Assembly: GCF_033807575.1 (NCBI RefSeq)
Contig: NC_084721.1
Span: 3,534,001-3,598,000, forward strand
Length of the DNA: 64,000 nt
From: Cydia pomonella
Lineage: Eukaryota; Arthropoda; Insecta; Lepidoptera; Tortricidae
Direction: 5' to 3'
Translations under genes and position numbers: made by a program
Notes under the pieces: model-generated
Told to the model about the DNA's origin: nothing
Databases searched by the model: none
What the model saw: the letters and a program-made list of their open reading frames with translations, nothing else
Shown: piece after piece, positions 1-10,650 of the stretch
How the letters are laid out: each line of letters opens with the position of its first letter
Numbering within the stretch: position 1 is the first letter of the stretch

Positions 1-120
1 TGGGACCAACCCCGAAAACGCGAAAAAAAATTTAATCTCACATACAAAATGTCAAGGTCACACAGCCAAGATGTATGAAACAGACAATTTTTTTTCACGT
101 TTTTGGTGTTGGTCCCATAG
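1..120. mobile_element. Small MITE with TGGGACCAAC inverted ends
   Basis: The first bases (TGGGACCAAC) reappear inverted at about 108-118 (GTTGGTCCCA). The similarity continues inward through a CGAAAAACG/A-run segment on each side. The element is about 120 bp, non-coding and AT-rich. It begins at the window edge, so a target duplication cannot be checked on the left. Confidence 0.6.
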
Positions 121-204
121 TAAAAGTTGCTCAGTATGACCTATAATATACACCCCGTAAATTATTGCAGGTGACTAAATAAACACCGTATTTAGCGAAT
201 TTCG

Positions 205-660
205 TATACGGAAAATACCTTAAATATCGTAGATAGGATATTTTGCTGAACGAAGACTTAACGTTATTTTTAAAAGTCAGTAATTCTGCATTTAAAGATT
301 TTCTAAGAATTACTTGCTTCCTGCTTGCTTCATCTGGGAATCGTACCGTCTTAATAATTTTCTTGAAATTTGACTCAAATATTTTACGTTGTTCCTTTCT
401 TTTAAAATACTATATTACTTAAGAAGAATTATTATTTTTTGTCTATTCTTTCGATTGGCATCATAAAAATAGGGGTGATTATTTTTTCACATTTCAGTGG
501 GTTCGATACCCAGACGAAGCAAGTAATTCTTAGAAAATCTTTAAATGCAGAATTACTGTCTTTTAAAAATAACATAAAGTCTTCTTTCAGAAAAATATCC
601 TATCTTCGATATTTAAGGTACTTTCCCTTGATGTCCCATAGTCTTGGGACGCCCTGTATG
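205..660. mobile_element. Foldback / long inverted repeat element
   Basis: About 130 bp at 210-345 is present in reverse complement at 503-630, with small gaps. Both arms contain AGTAATTCTG and AAGATTTTCTAAGAATTAC or their complements. About 160 bp separates the arms. The right edge runs into CTTGGGACGCCCTGTATG, which resembles insect DNA-transposon termini. No coding capacity is visible; the short reading frame through it at 439-717 is accidental. Confidence 0.6.
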
Positions 661-3600
661 TACAAGTACCTTCCGCGATATTGCACGCACCCAGGCTCTC
701 GTGCAGTTCCCCTTTAATTTACAATTTGCATCAAAATGCGACCATCTCTGAGCATGTTTGAGAAGAAACAATATCTACTACATTAAATAATTTACTTAAA
801 AATAAATACACAAATCTGTTGTCAAAAAAAACCTTTAGGTAGTTTCGTGGCAATATATAAGGATCATTAGCTTTCGCCGATTATTCACCACAACTTAACA
901 TAATGTTAAGTAATTAAATGGAATTTACGTAATTAGTTTACTTGGCAACAACTATTTTTTTTTAATTTAATGTAATGTATTGGCCTTATATGCATTATTT
1001 GATTGTTTGTATCGACATACAATGTAATGCACATATTACTTTATGATGAATAAATAAAATAAAAAAACAACTGTTATGTTAATGCGAAACGTATATAAAA
1101 TCACAATACAGATTTTTGTTTTTGACTCAATTACCCATATTTTACAGGTAAATATGAATACGATGGCTATACGTCCCGTATGTAAGTATCGCATCCCGTA
1201 TTTTCATCCGTCCCGTTTTTATCCGGCATACCTATGTGAGTTAAAGTTATGGATATATGTAGGTATTTCCTCTTTACTACAACATCCCCCCCCCCCCATC
1301 ATGCCGTATCCTTCCCGAATAGAGTCAGACCAAGCTTCGTGAATGACACGATCTACAGTCCATCTTAGGTGACATTTCTATGCAAATAAAATATGACGTT
1401 TATAATGGCACTGCCTCACTTTATCCTGTTCAAGACGGTGCAAAGTCAGCTTACACTCTGTCCCGGCAATATTCCCGGATCGGATTCCCAGAGAAAACGA
1501 TATCAGGGTGCGTAGCCAACGTGCCAATCGTTAACGCTCCAGCGTAGCGTCATCTCTCTCTATCACTCTTCCGTATTAGTGCGACAGTGACAGTTGCGTT
1601 GCGTTCGCTACGGAGCGTTAACGATTGGTACGTTGCCTATGTCATTGGTCAAGTTAAATTTCCAAAACAGCCAATGTTTTTCGCGATCCCGAAGTTGATC
1701 CCATGGTAACTGTTGTTCAATATCACCTAAATAGGTATTCACCTCGCAGTATATAAGCTAAGGGTTGAAAAAACCCTGTATAAGTGTAGGCATAGGTCTA
1801 TATAATAAAGAGGTTAATTCTGTCGGGCAAAGTTGAAGGCACCACAGGCCCTCACCCTACTAAGATGGTGTGCTCAAATCACTGCACCTATGCAATTAAA
1901 ACTGCACGAGACCATACGCTTAGCGAAAAATAGAAGCCTATGGAGGAACCTGCTCTTCGACAGTAGGACACGATGCCTCGATCCTAAGCATTGAGGGACC
2001 GACTGAACAAGAAGAGTAAGCAATACAATAAAAGTTAACGACTCCAGTCCATATAACCTAAATATATCCTGTTTTTATTACTTGACATTCAAATTTACCC
2101 CGCCTGTAAGGGTGCACGTAAAAATAAGCTTTATGTTCCCCGAACTTTGCCATATCTACACAGGAAAGATGCGAACGAGTTAAGCATACTATAAAATGTG
2201 CATGTCCCAGGTCACCCAGGTGATATATCCATGCCGGTAATTTGAATCGGTAAAATCAATTGATTTATTTTTACTTACATTGATCACCATCAACCGCATG
2301 ATGCCACTTGTCACTGTTCACTGACCCCTCGCTCAACACAAACTAACTAAATAATTTACCGACCGCCCCTTTTGTACCGAAGAAAGCTACTAAAATAAAT
2401 TAACTAATCGCATATTATAATCACTTATGATTCAACGCTCAATACATCCGATCTCATCTAATTAGAAGGAATTCCAGTAATGAGTTCTTGCGAAGAATAA
2501 TACGAGATATGGTTCAATATTTATTTATTTATCATTCTTAGAATTAAGTTATGATTAATGGAAGACTGGTATACATGACTAGATTTTTACATGAAATCAA
2601 CATAATATTGTGTTGCAATATTTTCTTAAGTTATAATAATAAATATTAAACTTATGACTAAAGTTATGAATAGATTTTAAGACGAATGTGGAGGACACTC
2701 GCGAAATCGCTTTTTCATACAAACGTAGTCCTCATTTGCTCTCTGGATTTTAATATTATTAAAAATATTTTAACACAATTTGTTGTATATCAACCACAGC
2801 TATTCCCCTAGGTTTGATTTTTATCGAATTTTTAATGATCATAAGATTCAGGAGCATTTAACATTTGTTTGTTTTCCGCTCCTAATTTTTAAAATTATCA
2901 AAAAATCTAAAAAGTCAAACGTAGGGGCATAGACGGCATAGTGATGGTTAAATTATGGAAAATATTTATTACAATGTCAATATCCAGAATGGGAACTGCG
3001 TTTGTATGGCGGCCGTCGTCTTTTCTCTTAACACGAAAGAATCACGCTTTTATGGGTTAATGCTAATAATATCTTAAACCTAAAATGCTTTCATTTAACT
3101 ATTTCAGTCTATAAGTAACTAAAAATATGCTGAGAGAGTTATACAATTTTCAAATCAAATCAAAGTAATTTTTATATGCGGATCTGCATTGCCATCCGGG
3201 CACCCTACCGAGCGACTTTGACTTAGGCCAAAATTTATATTTCTAAGTTTTTAAGTGTTTTTATTTATTATGTTTTACATAAATCGTTTATTTGCCTGTT
3301 GGCTCATAGTAGATATCTAATTTAATTTAGGTAGATATGCCATTTATGGTAAGGTCCTAAGTTAAGTTATCTTGGTTATAAAATAACTTTAATATGCAAA
3401 ATATATCCTCAGGGTTCTAACAGCATTATAGTATAGAACCATACTATGATTAACATTTACTGAATACGTGCTTCTATACAGGTTAATCATAGTATGGTTT
3501 TCTAGAGACCCAGTTCACGTATATTTTAAGCTATGTGAACCTTCCGTATGCTCTTAGTTACATACTGGTATATACACAGACACGATACTGATACAGAAAA
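661..3600. other. Gene-free stretch 3' of Fer3
   Basis: I see no gene here. It holds a LINE-like tail ending in AATAAATAAAATAAA near 1050-1065, an 11 bp C run near 1288, the palindromic MITE at 1514-1637 and a possible LINE remnant around 1800-2030. An 18 bp perfect inverted repeat (AACCATACTATGATTAAC at 3437-3454 and its complement at 3482-3499) is the sharpest structure. The rest is unremarkable AT-rich sequence. Confidence 0.5.
1514..1637. mobile_element. Palindromic MITE
   Basis: The left arm (GCCAACGTGCCAATCGTTAA onward) returns inverted in the right arm ending ACGATTGGTACGTTGCC. The match covers about 30 bp with two or three mismatches. The centre carries CTCTCTCTATCACTC, a motif seen in several insect MITEs. 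It is non-coding. Confidence 0.65.
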
Positions 3601-3616
3601 CTAACTTCTCGATATT

Positions 3617-5548
3617 TTAACCGCACCAAGGCACATCTCCATCAAAGACGTGCCTCTGAATAGGCGGCGCATGGTGTGGTTGCGGAGATCCGTGCAGCAG
3701 TTCGCACATGAAGCTGATGTATGTGATGGCAAGCCGGAGTGTCTCGATGCGGGAAAGCCGTTTTTCGTAGGCAAAGGTCGGGACCTGGGGGAGGAAAATG
3801 TTAAGAGAAAATGTTGCGTATCAAAAGTTTCACTCGGGATGAACATGCTTATCCTTTCCCGTAAGTTTGCCGCGCGGTGTTACGCGACTGACGCGATACC
3901 ACGAGTTCTTTATCATAAGGTCATATCGAACGCCTACCTTTCTCCTCAACTTGTCAAAAGCCTCATTCAGGTTGAACATGCGACGCCTCTCCCGTATATT
4001 TGCCGCGCGACGTTGCGCGACTGACGCGACGCGACGCCGCGGCTTCTTGCCGCCGGAGGACGAGCGCGACGGGCCACGTCCACATCCCGCCGCCGACCAC
4101 ACTGTTATTAGAATTAACACTCGATTAGCATACATATTTAAAAGTTGCAAAGTGAACCAGACCTTTCCCTTCTCAAAGTATTTGATAGGCTACATAGAGA
4201 ACCAAGGGTGGTTATACATACTTAGTTATGTCACCCCTTTGACTTGAAATAGTTAATACTTTCGGAAAACGCCCTTGCCCTAGAAAACGAACTAACAGGC
4301 TTAAACCTTTGCGGAAATCGAATATGTATAGCAGGGCTGAGCAGAGGACAGTGACTTGATCACTGTTGTGGCCACTACCCACTACTATGTGTCATAACGT
4401 TTGTAATATCATGTCTTATCTTACCCAGGTCGGCCGGCGGGAACACCAGGATGTCGGGGTAATGCACCGGCGGGGGTGGTGCGTCCCACAGCGGGCAGTG
4501 ACTTGAACATTGTCTGCTTTGTGTAGTGTCTTGTCTTATCTTAGCTTAGCCAGGTCGGCCGGCGAGAACACCAGGATGTCGGGGTAATGCACCGGCGGGG
4601 GTGGTGCGTCCCACAGCGGGCAGTGACTTGAACATTGTCTGCTGTGTGTAGTGTCTTGTCTTATCTTAGCTTAGCCAGGTCGGCCGGCGAGAACACCAGG
4701 ATGTCGGGGTAATGCACCGGCGGGGGTGGTGCGTCCCTCAGCGGGCAGTGACTTGAACATCGTCTGCTGGTTGTAATGTCTTGTCTTATCTTACCCAGGT
4801 CGGCCGGCGGGAACGCCAGGATGTCGGGGTAATGCACCGGCGGGGGTGGTGCGTCCCTCAGCGGGCAGTGACTTGAACATCGTCTGCTGGTTGTAATGTC
4901 TTGTCTTATCTTACCCAGGTCGGCCGGCGGGAACGCCAGGATGTCGGGGTAGGGCACCGGCGCGGGTGGTGCGTCCCACAGCGGACCGTATGGGGACACC
5001 TCACTGCCCTGAAAAGCATAATCCCTTTAAACATTCACCAACATCCGAACACCAGTTTTAACTCATGTTTCTAGTGTCTGAGTCATTTTTATGCTCAGAT
5101 TCTCTATGTAGAAGACTAAGACTTACCTAAACAGGTATTTCTACCTAACAGTCGAGGCGCGTCAAGCATCCCTGTTGGGTAAGCTGAGGCTAAAGTTCGG
5201 TTAAGTTACACCAAAATGTAAATTTTGTTATAGTTATGAGAAGTTTCACAGTTATTTCTGAAGTGACAATGATTAGTCCATCGATTATGTTGATGCAACT
5301 GGCCCTTTACCTGTACAATAATGAGCTTAATCCCCTAAAATTATAGACATTAGGAAACGAGTTCTGCGCGCCGCTACTAGTAATGTTTGTGTGAGAATTC
5401 CCGTTTCTCACTCCAGTAACATTAATCTAGTTTAGTGTGACAGTCTCATCTAATTTCTAACAACTGACAAATAAATAACTAAAGAATTAGCTAAAATACG
5501 TACTGCAGATCCGCTCCAAACGTGCGACGTGTCGCTGCCGTAGGACAT
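3617..5548 (-). CDS. Fer3: Fer3-type bHLH transcription factor (four exons)
   Basis: Exons on the minus strand are 5548-5504, 5008-4915, 4101-3938 and 3784-3617. All junctions are GT-AG, phases close, and the product is 156 residues. The bHLH covers residues 77-127. The basic stretch RRAANIRERRRMFNLNEAF is followed by the exon junction, then PTFAYEKRLSRIETLRLAI. This combination is diagnostic of the Fer3/Nato3 (48-related 3) subfamily, a Twist/PTF1A relative that acts as a nuclear E-box-binding regulator. The N-terminus is short and proline/tyrosine-rich (SPYGPLWDAPP). The start at 5548 is the in-frame ATG before YGSDTSHVW; an upstream start is not excluded. Exons 2 and 3 are followed by partial copies of themselves (see repeats). 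Two ATTGG (CCAAT on this strand) boxes lie about 290-330 bp upstream. Confidence 0.88.
3836..3905 (-). pseudogene. Ghost copy of Fer3 exon 3 (bHLH basic region) in intron 3
   Basis: About 70 bp inside the last Fer3 intron aligns to exon 3 at 3969-4040. Shared blocks include TTGCCGCGCG, GCGCGACTGACGCGA (as ACGCGACTGACGCGA) and GAACATGC. Substitutions break the basic helix: the arginine run is replaced and NIRERRR is lost. It is not flanked by usable splice sites and is read here as a decayed partial exon duplication lying 3' of its parent. Confidence 0.7.
4425..4975 (-). repeat. Five-copy tandem repeat of Fer3 exon 2 3' end plus splice donor
   Basis: The 3' part of Fer3 exon 2, its donor (CTGG|GTAAGAT) and about 50 intron bases recur downstream. 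Donor-equivalent positions are 4915 (parent), 4795, 4675, about 4550 and about 4435, so spacing is 120, 120, 125 and 115 bp. Each copy carries the TACCCCGACATCCTGG and GCCGGCCGACCTGG blocks. Copies 1, 2 and 5 retain GTAAG; copies 3 and 4 read GGCTAAG, leaving at best a GC donor. Copies 1-3 are in frame with exon 2 because 120 is divisible by 3, so donor 2 would add 40 residues without a stop. Confidence 0.9.
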
Positions 5549-5836
5549 CAGCGGGAAATGAATCTTGATACCTGGCACCCTCACTTATCTAGAAAACAGC
5601 CCCTGCTACCACAGCACAAGCTTTTAGAACCACTAGCACACTCTGATCAGAACCAGAACCAACCGCGTCACGAACTATACTAAATCAAAATACACATTCA
5701 TATTTTCATGCTAACATTTTATTAAATTTACTCACCTCTCAAAACCCAACCCTCATACACCCTATTTAAGTCCATTTTTCAGTATCTGTTGAAAAGCGCA
5801 CCCCTAACCATAGTGTCGCCAGGTTTCTGATCGCTG

Positions 5837-5881
5837 ATTGGTCGGGGTAAGGGTAACCCGAGGGTGGCTGGCTGTGATTGG
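5837..5881 (-). promoter_or_regulatory. Paired CCAAT boxes upstream of Fer3
   Basis: ATTGG occurs at 5837-5841 and 5877-5881, giving two CCAAT boxes on the Fer3 strand 40 bp apart. They lie in a short GC-richer island (about 5810-5900) some 290-330 bp upstream of the Fer3 start codon. Spacing and position fit NF-Y sites, but no TATA box or initiator was identified with confidence. Confidence 0.35.
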
Positions 5882-5899
5882 CTGCAGCGGGTGCATGGG

Positions 5900-6560
5900 C
5901 GGGAGTATTGACTGAAAATGTCTGATCTCGAAATTAAGATTTCTGAAATCAGGTTGCCGTACAAATAAAAATATAATGACATATTTTGTTAAGATATTCG
6001 CGCTATAATATTCATTAAAGACTTTTGAAATTAAAATGGTTTAATCCTGTTAAATCCATAAATACCTGTAAAATACTGAAACTCATTCCTCTAGCTTCGG
6101 TATCAACATAATACTTCTGTCTCTTATCTGTCAGTTATTTTTGGGAGAAAGCATTTCTGTCGTCGTGTTCCATCTTCTATTCTACAAAAAAATTAACATT
6201 TGCGTGGAAACTGGAAAGACATAAATTGTAGTTAGTTACATTTTTGACTGATGACATATACCTATCGGCAGACCTACGATGGTCTCCCTATCTATTGGCA
6301 GACTGATTTACAAAGGTATCTTGATTCGACTTGATTTACTAATATTATAAGTTATGACTCTTGGTGTGTGTTACTTAAGCACCCATTAAATCATGAGCTA
6401 ACATAAACAATAATAAACATAAGCTGGAATAACCTTAATTATACCTACCTAATTTTTTTCTTGGGATGTAAATAGGGGTAAACTTAGTACTGACCGTACC
6501 GTAATACCTACACCCGTACCCGTACCTACCTGTATCCGTCAGTACGGGACACTACAAGTT
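5900..6560. other. Gene-free stretch upstream of Fer3
   Basis: I see no gene. The sequence is AT-rich, with simple CCCGTACC-type short repeats at 6510-6545 just before a LINE remnant. Confidence 0.4.
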
Positions 6561-6565
6561 GAACC

Positions 6566-6806
6566 AACACATGTTTCAAAATGGAAAGACAGAAGACGCG
6601 ACATGCAGGTTCTGCCAGGAGTCAGAGGAGACACGAATGCATATTCTCTGTTCCTGTGGACCACTAATGTCACAAAGAAGTACCACTTACCTTTAGGGCG
6701 GCACGTATTGCAACGTTATGAGGTACAGAACATTACGGCCCAAAGAATATGGAATTTCCTAGATTCAACGGGCATAATAATAGTGAATATTAAAGGGCCG
6801 CCACAA
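6566..6806 (+). mobile_element. LINE ORF2 C-terminal remnant (zinc-knuckle-like end)
   Basis: The translation shows CRFCQESEETRMHILCSCGP, the CxxC...H...C-type end that follows the reverse transcriptase of many insect LINEs (Jockey/I/R1-like). The frame then breaks within about 40 codons. It is 5'-truncated and frameshifted, hence dead. The clade is uncertain. It ends in the perfect palindrome at 6795-6846. Confidence 0.65.
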
Positions 6807-6846
6807 TAGACTGCTTGGTTGACCAAGCAGTCTATTGTGGCGGCCC
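6795..6846. repeat. Perfect 24 bp palindrome (hairpin) at a LINE junction
   Basis: Bases 6795-6818 (GGGCCGCCACAATAGACTGC then TTGG) are exactly complementary to 6823-6846, separated by the 4-base loop TTGA. It sits where one LINE fragment ends and another begins. Confidence 0.95.
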
Positions 6847-6849
6847 GTG

Positions 6850-7125
6850 GCACTCATAAAAGCCCACAATTACAACAATAATAAAAATGATAGTGAGAAT
6901 CTCGTGAAAGCCGAGAAGGACAAGTCCAGTAAGTACCTAGACTTGGCTCACGAGATAACCGCCATGTGGGATGTTGATTCGACGATCATTGTCCCGATAG
7001 TCGTTTCAGCGAATGGTCTCATAGCGAAGAGTCTCGACCAGCACCTTGAGAGACTCTCGCTAGGTGGTTGCATCAAGGGTCAGATGCAGAACGTACATCT
7101 GTAACGAGAATATAATCGCGGTCCA
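6850..7125 (+). mobile_element. LINE C-terminal segment remnant (SSKYLDLAHEITAMWDV motif)
   Basis: An open stretch of about 85 codons contains KYLDLAHEITAMWDVDS, VPIVVSANGL and LDQHLERLSLGG. I recognise these as a conserved tail of a lepidopteran LINE ORF2, seen 3' of the reverse transcriptase. The stretch is isolated from any reverse transcriptase here, so it is a fragment, not a host gene. Confidence 0.6.
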
Positions 7126-7295
7126 AAGACTTTTATAAAATGGCACGTTTAATTTGTGGGGCTACCTACATTGAACTTCGAGTGTTCACTATACCTGATC
7201 GAGCTACAGTTATTACATCATCTAAGTGACTATAAGTGCGTAGTATCTCCTGGCAGAGCCAAGCCTCTGATACAGCAAGGCTGTAGGTAAATTAA

Positions 7296-7535
7296 TTTTC
7301 ACCACACCAACTGGTAAAGGGCCTCTTGATTGTTCAAAAACTAATGAGAAAGTTGCATTTTATCCACACGTGGGGCAAAGTAATCAGATGCAAATTTTGA
7401 GTTGTTTCCTTATTTTAGCTGGTCGAATTGACTTTTAAATGATGATTTTCAATAATAAATTTATTATTAAGTTCATTTAGATTTGTTTTTTTGGTAGGTA
7501 TTTCATATTTTCTTCGCATTGGTGTGGTGAAAAAT
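7296..7535. mobile_element. Non-autonomous element with TTTTCACCACACCAA inverted ends
   Basis: TTTTCACCACACCAA at about 7297-7311 is repeated inverted at about 7519-7533 (TTGGTGTGGTGAAAA), bounding about 240 bp of AT-rich non-coding DNA. The sequence following it, to about 7740, with CGAACCACTCGCTACGCTCG, looks like a further repeat. Confidence 0.55.
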
Positions 7536-8073
7536 AATGTGTTTCACTCGGAGGCAAAGTTTGTTTAACCCTTTGCATTGAAATCCTCGCAACGCTCAAT
7601 ATTCTACTGCTCGAACCACTCGCTACGCTCGTGGTTCAATTTTGGAATCTTTCGCTTGCTCGGGTATCAATATCAGCACGAGCGGTTAAAAACCAACTTT
7701 GCTCCCTTGTAAAACAAATAACTAATATTGTTCTTTGCCATGCGCCATGTGCCTAAAGTCAGCCACTCAATCGTTTAATCGTTATGAGGAGTATATGGCT
7801 GTTCTTATATTCATAAATATGGTAACTAACACTTTGCCAACTTTGATAACAAATCTGTAATACACGTCCATATGGTCCATAACGAGCAATGTATTTTCGA
7901 AACATGATGTCTACTGTCTGCTGGTTTCGTATAACTTATAACTTGCTGTTGTAGCATTTAATGATAAAAAATCATACGTAGGGAGGAATTTTCCTCCTGA
8001 AATCGTATTTTGTTAGTGCCCTATTTATTTATTACAAAATGAAATTAAATGTGTCTATATAGATAATATAGGT

Positions 8074-8139
8074 ACAGTCAGCGTCAAATACTTTGTAGCA
8101 ACCAAAGTAGCCAAATAGTTCGGTACACCCTATATTTAG
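8074..8139 (+). mobile_element. Half copy of ACAGTCAGCGTCAAATAC MITE
   Basis: The 60 bp from ACAGTCAGCGTCAAATAC through TAGTTCGGTACACC match the left arm of the complete palindromic copy at 49976-50100 with few differences. The right arm is missing. Confidence 0.8.
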
Positions 8140-8730
8140 TATTACTGTACTGTACTTATGGCTTCTACTAGAAAATAAAGTTACCTACTTGTTTCATATC
8201 CAGAAAATAAGCAAAATCCCAAAAATCAGACCTTTTACCATCAGCAAACCGCTTCTAAATGACCATATCCCGACAAAACCATGCACCTGCAAACCGTGGC
8301 AGATCGCTAATCTGAAATTGATCGCGTCACAGCATACAGGGTAAGGCGGGACAGATGCCTCATTCGATGCACATTGCGCCGAATTAGGGCGAATCCGTCA
8401 AATTGACAGAAATCAGCGCCGATGAGGTAAAGTGGGGTAGCGACCCCATTTGACAATGTAATTAACACTTTGCAATAAGTTCGTAAATAAATTTGTCGCG
8501 GCAATAATAACTTTATTACAAATAGTGAAAGCGTATATTTTGTTGTCGGTCTGTATCTGTATGTTGTTGTGAAACAGATTGTACACTTGCAGCTGCTGAC
8601 TAAGTAATAACACACCTGACGTTTTTGTATGACATTACAGAATTAATCTCTAATTGTCGCTAATCTAACAAAATATTGACAGATAGACGAGTAGACCTCG
8701 CGTTAATTCATAAGGTTAAAAAAAAATATT

Positions 8731-8754
8731 GTAGAAGCTTTTATCGCTGACTGT
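8731..8754 (-). mobile_element. MITE terminus (24 bp, exact match to 63030-63053 inverted)
   Basis: GTAGAAGCTTTTATCGCTGA followed by CTGT is the exact reverse complement of 63030-63053. It shares the ACAGTCAGCG tip with the 8074 and 49976 MITEs but has a different subterminal sequence. Confidence 0.65.
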
Positions 8755-9882
8755 GGGTACTTTTCTTACCACAGGCAACTGATACTCATCGAGACAATTT
8801 CTAAAAACCCCAAAAACATTAGGTTGCGTTGTTTCATCACAGAGTTCCTATGGCCACATTCTGACTCCATCATCATTAGGTGGTCAATGATAATATTGCA
8901 TTGTCACCCGACTTACGTATATAAATTTTCAGCTCAATCGGAAATCGGGAAATAATAAGCGTTTTGGTACCAAAATCATCGAAAACGGACGCATGGAGTG
9001 AGCACCCTATGTACTTTTTATTTCTCCATTATTTTACAGAATAGAAAACTTTATCAAAATAAATCGTTAACAAAATGAATCATTCTAAGTATCAATTTTG
9101 CACAAACTCTACATGATGAATAGTTAAAATTAGTTACTAAAAGGCTAAGCTAGAAAATGATATAATTACTTAATTGTCAGTAACTGCATTGTTACATGCC
9201 TGATATATAGGTAAATAGACACAATTATCAACAAAGTTAACAGACCAGCAGGCGTCAAATTAACTAATGGGTCGGTGACTAATCCAAATGGAACGGAACA
9301 TCGGAAACTAAGAATATGTAGTAGGTTGTTAAACACTCTACTTTTCATTTCTAATACGAGGAAAGTAAAATACATGTATTATCAAAAACATGACATTTTT
9401 TATCACTTTTACGCACGCAATGTTCTACTTTTCCTCACTTGGGACACAAATAACTATTACTAATCAAAAATCAAATTTAAGAAACCTTATTATTGATTTG
9501 AAAGTGTTAATTGACCGAGCGTTAGCGAAGGTCTCCGTTTCTGCTTGGTCAAGAATCCTTTCGTATGTCCGGATATTCTCCTCTACATAATTCTCAATCG
9601 ATTTTTGAAATCAGAAATCAAAAATCATAGCATATACAATATATATGTATCTATAGCATATATATGTGTTTTGGTGACACTTATAGTCCGTTTAGCATTA
9701 AAAAGAAGGTAGGTAAGCGATTTTCACGTGTCTTTTTATTGAAAAACACTTTTGATAGATAAGTCAAGGCAAATATATAAAAAATATAAATCATATATGA
9801 TCATTCACAATCTTTTGCTTTCATTAAGTAATAGTTACTGATGTTTAAAAAGCGTTCAACAAAAAGACATGTCAAGATTGTT

Positions 9883-10150
9883 TGACGACCGGTTTGACCT
9901 AGTGGGTAGTGACCCTGCCTACGAAGCTGATGGTACCGGGTTCAAATCCTGGTAAGGGCATTTATTCTTGTGATGAGCATGGATATTTGTTCCTGAGTCA
10001 TGGGTGTTTTCTATGTATTTAAGTATTTATAAATATTTATATATTATATATATCGTTGTCTAAGTACCCTCAACACAAGCCTTATTAAGCTTACTGTGGG
10101 ACTTAGTCAATTTGTGTAATAATGTCCTATAATATTTATTTATTATTTAT
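9883..10150 (+). mobile_element. tRNA-derived lepidopteran SINE
   Basis: The head has polymerase III promoter boxes: an A-box-like TGACCTAGTGGGTAG and a B-box GGTTCAAATCC about 30 bp later. The body (GATGAGCATGGATATTTGTT, TAAGTACCCTCAACACAAGC, GTGGGACTTAGTCAATTTG) and AT-rich TATTTATT tail match a SINE family I recognise from many moths. It is a retrotransposed RNA pseudogene, not a functional tRNA: the cloverleaf is not maintained. Confidence 0.85.
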
Positions 10151-10230
10151 TTATCATATCAGCCCTTTATCGCCCACAACGGAGCCTCTTTGTAGTACGC
10201 CATTTGTCCCGATTTAATATCATCCAGAAG

Positions 10231-10330
10231 TCGTAGTCTAAGTACCCTCAACATAAGCCTTATTGAGCTTACTGTGGGACTTAGTCAATTTGTGTAATGA
10301 TGTCCTATAATATTTATATTTATTTTTTTA
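10231..10330 (+). mobile_element. 3' fragment of the same SINE
   Basis: The last about 95 bp of the preceding SINE (TAAGTACCCTCAACATAAGC to the AT-rich tail) is repeated about 175 bp downstream without the tRNA-like head. It is an independent truncated insertion or a partial tandem duplication. Confidence 0.8.
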
Positions 10331-10340
10331 ATATTTATTA

Positions 10341-10650
10341 TTTACCTTTTTAAGGTTCTGTACCCAAAGGGTCAAACGGGACCCTATTACTGAGACTTCG
10401 CTGTCCGTCCGTCCGTCCGTCCGTCTGTCACCAGGCTGTATCTCATGAACCGAGATAGTTGAAATTTTCACAGATGATGTATTTCTGTTGCCGCTATAAC
10501 AATAAATACTAAAAACAGAATAAAATAAATATACGAGTATGAGTTGTATAACGATATCCCATACAACAAACATATTTTTTTGCGGTTTTTATAAATAATG
10601 GTACGGAACCCTTCGTGCGCGAGTCCGACTCGCACTTGGCCGGTTTTTTC
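10341..10650 (+). mobile_element. SINE-like repeat ending CTTGGCCGGTTTTTT
   Basis: It starts with GGTTCTGTACCCAAAGGGTC, carries a (GTCC)n run, then CACAGATGATGTATTTCTGT, and ends GAGTCCGACTCGCACTTGGC plus CGGTTTTTT. These landmarks identify a common lepidopteran repeat. The 5S-rRNA-like block present in some members is not visible in this copy. Confidence 0.75.

Larger units (their letters stand above)
7740..9880. other. Gene-free repeat-bearing stretch
   Basis: No gene is visible. Contents: a half copy of the ACAGTCAGCGTCAAATAC MITE at 8074-8139, a MITE terminus at 8731-8754, and AT-rich unique-looking DNA elsewhere. Short open frames at 8307-8615 and 9166-9590 overlap on both strands, show no codon or domain signal, and are not called. 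Confidence 0.4.

Noticed and set aside
490..515. B-box-like GGTTCGATACC near 499-509 as part of a tRNA
   Set aside because: It lies inside a foldback arm, with no A box or stems at the right spacing.
1285..1300. C homopolymer run
   Set aside because: Simple low-complexity run, probably length-variable; no function inferred.
3867..4247. Plus-strand 126-residue frame over Fer3
   Set aside because: It is antisense to Fer3 exon 3, which has a clear bHLH product and splice sites.
8307..8615. 102-residue minus-strand frame
   Set aside because: Cysteine/tyrosine-rich only because of AT-rich codons; two overlapping frames on the same strand; no homology recognised.
9895..9960. tRNA gene
   Set aside because: A and B boxes are present, but there is no full cloverleaf and the sequence continues into a SINE body.
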